From positions 1 through 11,479 of the forward strand of contig DXXQ01000141.1 of the NCBI GenBank assembly GCA_019416265.1: DNA of 11,479 bases, read 5' to 3'. Below the pieces are notes generated by a model. That model did no database searches, was not told where the DNA came from, and saw nothing but the letters and a program-made list of their open reading frames with translations. The position numbers and the translations under genes are program-made. The DNA is from Clostridiales bacterium. Its GTDB lineage: Bacteria > Bacillota > Clostridia > Lachnospirales > Lachnospiraceae. Below are positions 1 to 6,848 of the stretch, piece after piece. The first letter of the stretch is position 1, and each line of letters begins with the position of its first letter.

Positions 1-298
1 ATTCTATATCCACTGCTGCTCCATGTCTTTTATAATAGTCTGATATTGCCTGACGGGTCTGTACATATCCCTGCTCCGGACCATATCCCCGGAATGTCTC
101 CGTTCTTCCCATTTCTTCCGCCCCTTCATGCAGGGCCTTTACCACACACTCACACAGAGGCCGGGTCACATCACCGATTCCAAGACGAATCAAAGGTTTC
201 TCCGGATTTTCTTTTATATAGGTAGCTGTTCTGTGCGCAATCTCGGAAAAAAGATAGCTTTCTTTTAAGTTCAGATAGTTTTCATTTAATTTCGGCAT
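1..298 (-). CDS. dapL: LL-diaminopimelate aminotransferase, N-terminal part (gene runs off the window)
   Basis: PLP-dependent class I/II aminotransferase that converts tetrahydrodipicolinate to LL-2,6-diaminopimelate with glutamate as amino donor, giving lysine and peptidoglycan precursors in the cytoplasm. Only the first 99 residues are visible. They begin MPKLNENYLNLKESYLFSEI and include IRLGIGDVTRPL (about residues 37-48) and TFRGYGPEQGY (about 72-82), the segments typical of the DapL N-terminus; the catalytic Lys domain lies off-window. The ATG at 298-296 is chosen because it has GAGGG 7 nt upstream (306-310) and matches the family's usual start. It follows the regulator gene by 14 nt with no visible promoter or terminator between, so it is probably the third gene of the glnA transcript. 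The family call rests on motif recall. Another aminotransferase of the same fold is possible but less likely. Confidence 0.85.
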   Translation of the reverse strand, partial: MPKLNENYLNLKESYLFSEIAHRTATYIKENPEKPLIRLGIGDVTRPLCECVVKALHEGAEEMGRTETFRGYGPEQGYVQTRQAISDYYKRHGAAVDIE

Positions 299-312
299 AA
301 TTCTTCCCTCTC

Positions 313-861
313 TTATCCTTCATCAAACAGAAGCATCAGGATCATCTGAGCTGTCTCCACCATATTTGTGCCATTGTCCATGCTGCATTTCTGCACATAG
401 CGATGAGCCTCTTCCTCCGTAAGATGATTTCTTTCCATAAGAAGAAGCTTGGCATTACGAATATAATTCTGCTCTTTCTCACTTCTCACCTTTGGCTTTC
501 TGTTCTTTTTATAGCGGCGTTCTGTCTGGTTCAGAATCATTCCCACTGTATTTACCAGATCATATACCTTCAGGGGCATGGTCAGGGACAAAATCCCCGA
601 ACCAGCGTCAGCCACCACCGCGGCAGAACCGATCAGCAGAAGTTCAAATCCGGAGGGCAGGTTCTGGGCAAGCTCCAGATAATACATATCCTTGAGATGA
701 TAGCCGCTGATCACTACCCCACAGTCATTTTCACCGGCTGTCTGAAGAGCCAGCGAAGCTACATTGCAGGCAAACACATTCTGAAACCCGTGTTCCTGTA
801 GTATTCGTTTTATTTTTTTTGCATTATCAATATTAGGCAATACTACAACTATTCCACTCAT
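313..861 (-). CDS. ANTAR-domain RNA-binding antiterminator with degenerate receiver domain (NitR-like)
   Basis: 182-residue cytoplasmic protein. Residues about 1-110 look like a response-regulator receiver. Residues about 130-178 form an ANTAR domain, with the pattern NAKLLLMERNHLTEEEAHRY (136-155) then MVETAQMIL (167-175). A basic linker (about 115-126) joins them. ANTAR domains bind RNA hairpins with A1/G4 hexaloops and prevent intrinsic termination. The receiver lacks its chemistry: the usual Asp-Asp pair after strand 1 is replaced by LPN (8-10), the phospho-acceptor position is Gly53 in VVISGYHL, and the conserved Lys before Pro is Met95 (TMPL). Control by phosphorylation is therefore unlikely, and ligand or partner binding is the inference. 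The start has GGAGG 6 nt upstream (868-872). The gene sits 19 nt after glnA, whose leader carries a fitting RNA target. From memory, an equivalent gene next to clostridial glnA has been called nitR. ANTAR identity is firm; the target is inferred from context. Confidence 0.9.
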   Translation of the reverse strand: MSGIVVVLPNIDNAKKIKRILQEHGFQNVFACNVASLALQTAGENDCGVVISGYHLKDMYYLELAQNLPSGFELLLIGSAAVVADAGSGILSLTMPLKVYDLVNTVGMILNQTERRYKKNRKPKVRSEKEQNYIRNAKLLLMERNHLTEEEAHRYVQKCSMDNGTNMVETAQMILMLLFDEG

Positions 862-880
862 CTGCGGCCTCCGTAGACTG

Positions 881-2206
881 TCAGATCAGATACAGATACT
901 GATCTATTTCCCACTGCGTAATCTGTTCCAGATATTTTTTCCATTCTCTTCTTTTTGATTTTCCGTAGACAGAGGAATAGGATTCTCCCAGTACCTCTGT
1001 TATCAGTTTGTCATCCTTCATGGCTGCAAGAGCTTCTCCCAGGTTTTCCGGAAGGCTCTTCAGACCAAGCTCCCTTTTCTCCTCACAGGACAGCTTGCGG
1101 ATATCGTTTTTCAGTTCTTCCGGAGCTTCCATTCCTTTCTCGATTCCTTCCAGTCCGGCCTCCAGACAGAGGGCAAAAACAAGATAGGGATTGGCAGAGG
1201 CATCCGGGCTTCGAAGCTCCAGACTCACATCCTCTCCCCGTTTTTTACACACACGAATCAGGGAATTTCTCTGTCTGTGGGACCAGGTAATATCCGACGG
1301 AGCCTCGAATCCCGGTACGAGACGCTTGTAGGAGTTTACCAGTGGGTTAAAAATGGCAGTCATTCCTTCGATATGGGCAAAAATTCCTGCAATGAACGCT
1401 TCCCCTTCCCGGCTCAGACAGCCGTTTTCATCGGCGAAAATATTTCTTCCGTCTTTTTGGAGTATCATTTTCAGATGCATTCCGGAACCGTTCTGTTCCT
1501 TTTTCGGCTTAGGCATAAAGGTTGCGTGAAGCCCGTATCTCTTTGCGATCGTTCGGACAGCCACCTTCAGCGTCATTACCTTGTCAGCAGTTGCCAGCGC
1601 ATCCTCAAAGGTAAAGTCAATCTCGTGCTGTGCGGAGGCGATTTCATGATGAGAGGAGGCAATTTCATATCCCATCTCTTCAAGAGTCAGGATAATATCT
1701 CTTCTTGTATTTTCTCCCAGATCAATGGGGGACGTATCCAGATAACCGCCTTTTTCGTGAGATAAGGTGGTAGGCATTCCGTTGTCATCTGTGTGGAACA
1801 AAAAGAATTCACATTCCGGGTTCACCTGAAAGGTATAACCCTTTGCAGCGGCTTTTTCCACTGTGTTTTTCAAAATCCGGCGGGGACTTACGTCATATTC
1901 CGTTCCGTCTTCCCTGCAGATATCGCAAAGGAAACGGGCAACCTTTCCATTCTGAGGTCTCCAGGGAAGGATTGCGAAGGTATCAAGATCCGGTTTCAGG
2001 TACAGATCCTCTTCCTCCCCTCTGGCAAATCCATCCAGGGATGCAAGGTCTATTGTACAGCGATTCTCCATAGCTTTTACAAGCTGACTGGAGGGGACTG
2101 CAATATTTTTCAAAATTCCATACATATCCGTAAACTGCAGGCGGATGAATTCCACACCTTCCTCCTCCACAGTTTCCAGTATTGCGGCTTTACTATATTT
2201 TTCCAT
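881..2206 (-). CDS. glnA: glutamine synthetase, type I, GSI-alpha-like
   Basis: Makes glutamine from glutamate, ammonia and ATP as a cytoplasmic dodecamer. The protein has 441 residues, the usual GSI-alpha length, with a beta-grasp N-terminal domain (about 14-98) and a catalytic domain (about 105-441). Likely metal ligands are visible: Glu131 and Glu133 in NPECEFF, Glu188 and Glu195 in SSHHEIASAQHEID, His244 in GSGMHLKM, and Glu330 in SLELRSPDASANPYL. The flap Glu301 is in LVPGFEAP. Arg62 in DGFARGEEEDLYL matches the glutamine-feedback arginine known in Bacillus GS. The adenylylation-loop tyrosine of GSI-beta enzymes is absent (NDIRKLSCEEK), so control is probably feedback plus transcription. 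An in-frame ATG at 2230 would add eight residues but has no good ribosome site. The ATG at 2206 has AAGGAG 8 nt upstream and the canonical MEKYSK-type start. It is preceded by its own promoter and an attenuating leader, and followed by the ANTAR regulator gene. Confidence 0.97.
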   Translation of the reverse strand: MEKYSKAAILETVEEEGVEFIRLQFTDMYGILKNIAVPSSQLVKAMENRCTIDLASLDGFARGEEEDLYLKPDLDTFAILPWRPQNGKVARFLCDICREDGTEYDVSPRRILKNTVEKAAAKGYTFQVNPECEFFLFHTDDNGMPTTLSHEKGGYLDTSPIDLGENTRRDIILTLEEMGYEIASSHHEIASAQHEIDFTFEDALATADKVMTLKVAVRTIAKRYGLHATFMPKPKKEQNGSGMHLKMILQKDGRNIFADENGCLSREGEAFIAGIFAHIEGMTAIFNPLVNSYKRLVPGFEAPSDITWSHRQRNSLIRVCKKRGEDVSLELRSPDASANPYLVFALCLEAGLEGIEKGMEAPEELKNDIRKLSCEEKRELGLKSLPENLGEALAAMKDDKLITEVLGESYSSVYGKSKRREWKKYLEQITQWEIDQYLYLI

Positions 2207-2214
2207 GCAGACTT

Positions 2215-2220
2215 CTCCTT
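2215..2220 (-). promoter_or_regulatory. Shine-Dalgarno site that fixes the glnA start
   Basis: AAGGAG, 8 nt before the ATG at 2206-2204. The upstream in-frame ATG at 2230-2228 is preceded only by CGCAAAA, and this ribosome site would lie inside its coding sequence. The shorter 441-residue product is therefore the better call. Confidence 0.85.
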
Positions 2221-2235
2221 TTACACACATTTTTG

Positions 2236-2269
2236 CGGGAGCAGCAAGGACGGTTCCTCCCGGCTCCCG
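2236..2269 (-). other. GC-rich hairpin in the glnA leader, no U-tract
   Basis: A 7-bp stem CGGGAGC/GCTCCCG (2269-2263 with 2242-2236) is extended after a small internal loop by GAGGA/TCCTT around the tetraloop ACCG. It is followed by CAAAAATG, not a run of T, so it is not an intrinsic terminator. It ends 15 nt before the glnA Shine-Dalgarno site. It may stabilise the mRNA 5' end after processing, or bury the purine-rich GGGAGGA sequence that would otherwise compete for ribosomes. The fold was drawn by eye; its function is unknown. Confidence 0.5.
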
Positions 2270-2288
2270 TTTCCGGTACTAATAAACG

Positions 2289-2331
2289 AAAAAGGGCAGT
2301 CTCTACCCGGAAGCTCCGGATAAAGACGCCC
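2289..2331 (-). terminator. intrinsic terminator/attenuator between gltB and glnA
   Basis: GGGC (2331-2328) pairs with GCCC (2297-2294). GTCTTTATCCGG (2327-2316) pairs along its whole length with CCGGGTAGAGAC (2310-2299), allowing G-U pairs. One U (2298) is bulged and the loop is AGCTT. Five T residues follow directly (2293-2289), then CGTTTATT. This is a strong Rho-independent terminator about 12-14 nt into the predicted glnA transcript and about 35 nt after the gltB stop. It would stop transcripts arriving from gltB as well as those started at the glnA promoter. Its 5' arm is shared with the ANTAR-type hairpin at 2322-2339, which makes conditional use likely. Confidence 0.88.
2294..2308 (-). 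promoter_or_regulatory. possible second antiterminator hairpin (P2), non-canonical loop
   Basis: GGGT (2308-2305) can pair with GCCC (2297-2294), with a U-G closing pair, presenting AGAGACT in the loop. The first six loop bases again have A1 and G4, but the loop counts seven bases, or five if A-T closes it, instead of the usual six. It would take up the 3' arm of the terminator, just as P1 takes the 5' arm. ANTAR targets normally have two hairpins, the second one overlapping the terminator. This is the only candidate I can draw, and it is weak. Confidence 0.35.
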
Positions 2332-2339
2332 TTGTCTTT
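2322..2339 (-). promoter_or_regulatory. ANTAR-type RNA hairpin (antiterminator P1) in the glnA leader
   Basis: AAAGAC (2339-2334) pairs perfectly with GTCTTT (2327-2322) around the six-base loop AAGGGC, which has A at position 1 and G at position 4. A hexaloop with A1 and G4 is the described recognition signature of ANTAR proteins such as EutV. The hairpin forms at the very 5' end of the predicted transcript. It uses GTCTTT, the inner 5' arm of the terminator, and its loop holds the terminator's outer GGGC, so the two folds exclude each other. The likely binder is the ANTAR protein encoded directly after glnA. Base pairing is seen in the sequence; binding is inferred. Confidence 0.75.
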
Positions 2340-2349
2340 TATAATCCGC

Positions 2350-2378
2350 ATTATATCAGCCTTGAACTAGATTGTCAA
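2350..2378 (-). promoter_or_regulatory. consensus sigma-A (sigma-70 type) promoter for glnA
   Basis: TTGACA (2378-2373), a 17-nt spacer, then TATAAT (2355-2350): a perfect match in both hexamers and in spacing. The -35 box is formed by the TTG ACA codons of gltB (Leu-Thr), and the spacer contains the gltB stop TAG (2369-2367). Transcription should start near 2342-2345, about 140 nt before the glnA ATG and directly before the AAAGAC hairpin. A promoter this strong fits control by attenuation after initiation. Confidence 0.9.
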
Positions 2379-5300
2379 TAAATTCTGCTCTGCAGTTAAC
2401 TGCATGGCTTTTCTGTACTCATGGGGAATTACTTTTTTAAATTTCGGAAGATATTCCTGGAAGCTGTCAAGAATCTGCGCGGCTCTTTCCGATTTTGTAT
2501 ATCTTTCATGCTCCTCTATGAGAGTTTTAAGCTCCAGAATATCGGATGTAAGCTCCACTTTTTCCATGGAAACCATGTCTTTATTCAGATTCCGGTAAAG
2601 ATGATTTTCCTCATCCAGCACATATGCGATGCCGCCGCTCATCCCTGCTGCAAAATTTTTTCCTGTATTTCCCAGAATGACGACTCTTCCTCCTGTCATA
2701 TATTCACAGCCATGTTCGCCAACGCCTTCCACCACTGCACAGGCGCCGGAGTTTCTCACTGCAAAACGCTCTCCTGCTCTGCCGTTGAGATAGACCTTTC
2801 CTCCTGTGGCTCCGTAGAGAACCACATTTCCGGCGATCAGATTTCCCGCTGCAATGTAACCGCGTTTCTTTGGAGGATATACGATGAGCTTTCCTCCTGA
2901 AAGACCTTTGCCCAGATAATCGTTGCAGTCTCCGCACAGTGAGATTGTAAGTCCTTTCGGTATAAATGCACCGAAGCTCTGACCTCCTGTTCCCGTACAG
3001 CAGATCCGGATGGTATCCTCCTGAAGTCCGTTTTTATGGCAGCGTGTGATTTCTGAGCCGAGAATTGCAGCAAAGGCCCTGTCTGTATTCTTTACTTTGA
3101 CAGACAGCTCTGCCTTTTCTCCCTTTTGTACCGCTTCCCCCAGTTCTTTGAGGAGCACACCTTCGTCGATGGTTTTTTCCAGCTGGAAATCATATGCATC
3201 AGACGGCTGGCAGGTAACTTTATCCGCTTTTTCTGCAAATGGATTGTCGAGAATCTCTCTTAAATCGATTTTTTTCGCCATAGGAAGCTCTGCAGTTTCT
3301 TTTACCTTTAAGAGATCGCTTCTTCCTACCATTTCCTCAACTGTCCTCAGGCCAAGCCGAGCCATATATTCCCGAAGCTCTCTGGCAATAAAGCGCATAA
3401 AATTTTCCACATATTCCGGTTTGCCCTTAAAACGTTTGCGAAGCTCCGGATTCTGTGTTGCGATTCCCACCGGACAGGTGTCAAGATTACATACCCTTGC
3501 CATTACACAGCCCAGAACTACAAGGGGCGCTGTTCCAAAGCCGAATTCCTCTGCTCCCAGAAGTGCGGCAACGGCTACGTCACGGCCTGTCATCAGTTTT
3601 CCGTCTGTTTCCAGACGGACACGGCTTCTCAGATTATTTTTCAGCAGAGTCTGGTGGGTTTCTGCAAGTCCCAGCTCCCAGGGAAGTCCTGCATTGTGGA
3701 TAGAGCTTTCCGGCGCAGCTCCCGTACCTCCGTCACAGCCGGAGATCAAAATCGTCTGCGCCCCCGCCTTGGCAACACCGGCGGCAACTGTACCCACTCC
3801 CGTTTCCGCAACCAGTTTCACAGAAATATCTGCATATTTATTTGCATTTTTCAGATCATAGATCAGTTCAGCCAGATCCTCGATGGAATAGATATCGTGA
3901 TGAGGCGGCGGTGAGATCAGGCTGACATTTGGAGTGGAATGTCTTGTCTTTGCGATCCACGGAGTCACCTTTCCCGCCGGAAGATGGCCTCCCTCTCCGG
4001 GCTTTGCTCCCTGAGCCATTTTAATCTGGATTTCCTTTGCGCTGACAAGATAACGGCTGGTCACGCCAAATCTTCCGGAAGCAACCTGTTTCACTGCAGA
4101 GCAGCAGTCTCTGTCTGTTCCTTCTGAATCAAGACGCTCCTCACTTTCTCCTCCCTCGCCGCAGTTGGATTTGCCGTGGAGACGGTTCATGGCAAGAGCC
4201 AGTGTCTCATGGGCTTCTGCCGAAAGAGAACCGTAGGACATGGCGCCGGTCTTAAACCGTCTGAGGATGTCCTCTTCACTTTCCACCTCTTCCATGGGAA
4301 TTCCCTCTTCCGGATATCGAAATTCCATCAGGCTTCGGAGATAGCCATGCTGTTCCTGGTCAGCCATAGCGGAATATTCTTTAAACATCTCATAATTCCC
4401 GGTCCATGCAGACTGTTGAAGAAGATGAATGGTCTTCGGATCATAACGATGCTCTTCCCCGCCTTTTTTTCTCTTATGTTTCCCAAGACGTTCCAGGGTG
4501 ATTTCCTTTTCAATTCCCAGAGGATCAAAGGCCTCGGAATGAAGGGCGTCTACCTGACGCTGGATGTCTTCCAGAGTAATGCCTCCCACCCTGCTCACGG
4601 TTCCGCCAAAATATTGTTCCATCACTTCTTTTGAAATTCCCACTGCCTCAAAGAGTCTGGAACCCTGATATGACTGGATTGTGGAAATTCCCATTTTTGA
4701 TGCGATTTTTACGATGCCGTTCAAAATACCGCGGCAGTAGTCCTCAGATGCCGCATAATAATCCTTTTCCAGACTTCCTTCCTCAATCAGCTCATGAATG
4801 GAGTCCAGCGCAAGGTAGGGATTGACTGCGCAGGCTCCGTATCCCAGAAGGGCAGCAAAATGATGAACCTCCCTTGGCTCCGCAGATTCCAGGATCAGTG
4901 TCAGGGAGGTCTGTTTCTTCGTCCTTACAAGGTACTGATGGACAGCGGACACAGCCAGAAGGGACGGAATCGCCAGATGATTTTCATCCACGCCCCTGTC
5001 GGAAAGCACCAGAATATTCGCTCCGTTTTTATACGCTTTATCCACTTCCACATAAAGCCGTTCAATTGCCCGGTTCAGCTTGGTGCTCTTATAATAGGTA
5101 ACGGAAACTGTCGCCACTTTCAGGCCGTCCTTTTTCAGCTCTCTGATCTTCAGCATATCAATATTGGTGAGAATCGGATTATTGATTTTCAGGATTCTGC
5201 AGTTTTCTGCTGCTTCCTCCAGAAGATTGCCGTTTTTTCCGGCATATACAGTGGAACAGGTGACGATTTCTTCCCGGATCGCATCAATGGGCGGATTTGT

Positions 5301-6848
5301 TACCTGGGCAAAAAGCTGCTTGAAGTAATCGAACAGAGGCCTTGGTTTTTCCGAGAGAACGGCAAGGGGAACGTCGGCTCCCATTGCTGCAATTCCCTCG
5401 CCTGCATTAAGCGCCATATTTCTGATGGAATCCTTATACTCCTCATAGGTGTAACCGAAAGCCTTCTGAAGCTTTCTTCTTTTTGCCGGGTCATATTCTT
5501 CTACGCGGAGATTCGGGATCTTTATATCGTGGAGCTCCACCATATTCCCGTCGATCCACTCTCCGTAAGGCTGGTTATGAATATATTTTTCCTTCACCTC
5601 TTTGTCGGTCAGGATTTTCCCCTCAACTGTGTCCACAAGGAGGAGCTTTCCGGGATGAAGACATTCCTTTTCCACGATTTCCTTCTCCGGAACATCGAGA
5701 ACCCCAACCTCTGAAGCAAGGATCAAATCACCGTTCTTCATTACATAGTATCTGGAAGGGCGCAGTCCGTTTCTGTCAAGGACCGCCCCCATGAGATCAC
5801 CGTCGGAGAACACAATGGATGCCGGGCCGTCCCAGGGCTCCATCATCGTCGCATAATACTGGTAGAAATCCCTTTCGTCCTGGGAAAGGGTTTTGTTGTT
5901 GCTCCAAGGTTCGGGGATGGTGATCATCACCGCCAGAGGCAGCTCCATCCCGCTCATCATAAGAAATTCCAAAGTATTGTCAAGCATTGCCGAATCGGAG
6001 CCGTTGGTGTCCACCACCGGAAGCACCTTGTCCATTTTTCCCTTTAAAAGGGCTGATTCCATGCTTTCTTCCCTGGCAAGCATTTTGTCTGCATTCCCTC
6101 GGATGGTATTGATCTCTCCGTTATGTACCATCAGTCTGTTGGGATGAGCTCTTTCCCAGCTTGGATTTGTATTTGTGCTGAATCTGGAATGTACAAGGGC
6201 AATGGCAGAATCATAGTCCTCATCCTGCAGATCTGTAAAAAACTTTCTCAACTGTCCCACAAGGAACATTCCCTTATATACAATGGTGCGGCTTGACATG
6301 GATACCACATAGGTATTGTCATTGCTCTGTTCAAATTCTCTGCGGGCAATATAAAGCTTTCTGTCAAAAGCAAGGCCTTTTGGGGTTTTCTCCGGCTTCC
6401 TGATAAAAATCTGCTCGATACAGGGCATACAGTCCCTGGCTTTTGCCCCCAGGATTTCCGGGCATACAGGAACTCTGCGGCAGCCCAGGATCTCCATTCC
6501 CTCTTTTTTGACGATCAGCTCAAACATCTTTTTCGCCTGTTTTCTCAGAAGATCGTCCTGGGGAAAAAACATCTGCGCAATTCCGTAGCTTCTTTCCTCT
6601 CCAAGGTCAATTCCGGCTTCCTGACATACCCGGGAGAAAAATCTGTGGGAAATCTGAAGAAGAATCCCCACACCGTCTCCTGTTTCTCCGGTTGCGTCCT
6701 TTCCTGCTCTGTGCTCCAGATTCTCTACGATCTTCAGAGCATTTTCCACAGTCTGGCGGCTTTTTATGCCTCTGGAATTGACAACAGCCCCGATTCCGCA
6801 GTTCTCATGTTCAAACTCTTTTCTGTATAATCCCTGGTATTCTCTCAT
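2367..6848 (-). CDS. gltB: glutamate synthase large (alpha) subunit
   Basis: Full-length, 1493 residues. Takes the amide nitrogen of glutamine and transfers ammonia through an internal tunnel to 2-oxoglutarate, giving two glutamates. An N-terminal Ntn-type (class II) glutaminase domain has Cys17 as nucleophile (EHENCGIGA) after a 16-residue propeptide expected to be cleaved; NGEIN (about 243-247) is also typical. The central domain spans about 460-760. The FMN-binding synthase domain spans about 820-1190, with GEGGHLPAGKV, SPPPHHDIYSI and the 3Fe-4S ligands Cys1114, Cys1120 and Cys1125 (CVMARVCNLDTCPVG). The C-terminal GXGXG beta-helix domain spans about 1260-1430. The start ATG abuts the pyrG stop with no gap and has GGAGG 8 nt upstream (6857-6861), inside pyrG, so it is translationally coupled. 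No small subunit gene (gltD) lies beside it, so the electron-donating partner must be elsewhere. The glnA promoter overlaps its 3' end. Confidence 0.97.
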   Translation of the reverse strand: MREYQGLYRKEFEHENCGIGAVVNSRGIKSRQTVENALKIVENLEHRAGKDATGETGDGVGILLQISHRFFSRVCQEAGIDLGEERSYGIAQMFFPQDDLLRKQAKKMFELIVKKEGMEILGCRRVPVCPEILGAKARDCMPCIEQIFIRKPEKTPKGLAFDRKLYIARREFEQSNDNTYVVSMSSRTIVYKGMFLVGQLRKFFTDLQDEDYDSAIALVHSRFSTNTNPSWERAHPNRLMVHNGEINTIRGNADKMLAREESMESALLKGKMDKVLPVVDTNGSDSAMLDNTLEFLMMSGMELPLAVMITIPEPWSNNKTLSQDERDFYQYYATMMEPWDGPASIVFSDGDLMGAVLDRNGLRPSRYYVMKNGDLILASEVGVLDVPEKEIVEKECLHPGKLLLVDTVEGKILTDKEVKEKYIHNQPYGEWIDGNMVELHDIKIPNLRVEEYDPAKRRKLQKAFGYTYEEYKDSIRNMALNAGEGIAAMGADVPLAVLSEKPRPLFDYFKQLFAQVTNPPIDAIREEIVTCSTVYAGKNGNLLEEAAENCRILKINNPILTNIDMLKIRELKKDGLKVATVSVTYYKSTKLNRAIERLYVEVDKAYKNGANILVLSDRGVDENHLAIPSLLAVSAVHQYLVRTKKQTSLTLILESAEPREVHHFAALLGYGACAVNPYLALDSIHELIEEGSLEKDYYAASEDYCRGILNGIVKIASKMGISTIQSYQGSRLFEAVGISKEVMEQYFGGTVSRVGGITLEDIQRQVDALHSEAFDPLGIEKEITLERLGKHKRKKGGEEHRYDPKTIHLLQQSAWTGNYEMFKEYSAMADQEQHGYLRSLMEFRYPEEGIPMEEVESEEDILRRFKTGAMSYGSLSAEAHETLALAMNRLHGKSNCGEGGESEERLDSEGTDRDCCSAVKQVASGRFGVTSRYLVSAKEIQIKMAQGAKPGEGGHLPAGKVTPWIAKTRHSTPNVSLISPPPHHDIYSIEDLAELIYDLKNANKYADISVKLVAETGVGTVAAGVAKAGAQTILISGCDGGTGAAPESSIHNAGLPWELGLAETHQTLLKNNLRSRVRLETDGKLMTGRDVAVAALLGAEEFGFGTAPLVVLGCVMARVCNLDTCPVGIATQNPELRKRFKGKPEYVENFMRFIARELREYMARLGLRTVEEMVGRSDLLKVKETAELPMAKKIDLREILDNPFAEKADKVTCQPSDAYDFQLEKTIDEGVLLKELGEAVQKGEKAELSVKVKNTDRAFAAILGSEITRCHKNGLQEDTIRICCTGTGGQSFGAFIPKGLTISLCGDCNDYLGKGLSGGKLIVYPPKKRGYIAAGNLIAGNVVLYGATGGKVYLNGRAGERFAVRNSGACAVVEGVGEHGCEYMTGGRVVILGNTGKNFAAGMSGGIAYVLDEENHLYRNLNKDMVSMEKVELTSDILELKTLIEEHERYTKSERAAQILDSFQEYLPKFKKVIPHEYRKAMQLTAEQNLLTI

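Noticed and set aside
24..36. A 13-base match (TGTCTTTTATAAT on the + strand) between dapL coding sequence and the glnA leader at 2333-2345.
   Set aside because: The dapL copy lacks the partner GTCTTT arm and the AAGGGC loop, lies in conserved coding sequence, and cannot form the hairpin. A match of this size in AT-rich sequence is compatible with chance.
881..2230. Longer glnA reading frame starting at the ATG at 2230.
   Set aside because: The upstream ATG has no ribosome site and would put the AAGGAG of the downstream ATG inside the gene. The start at 2206 gives the normal GSI length and N-terminus.
2247..2258. AGG/CCT stem with loop AACCGT as a further ANTAR hexaloop.
   Set aside because: Position 4 of the loop is C, not G, and it lies downstream of the terminator, where it could not affect the decision to terminate.
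3046..3861. Serine-rich open frame of 271 codons on the + strand opposite the FMN domain of gltB.
   Set aside because: Its low-complexity composition mirrors gltB codons read backwards; gltB is complete and conserved through this stretch.
4794..5714. Open frame of 306 codons on the + strand opposite gltB.
   Set aside because: It is fully antisense to well-conserved gltB codons, shows no recognisable domain, and has no convincing ribosome site.
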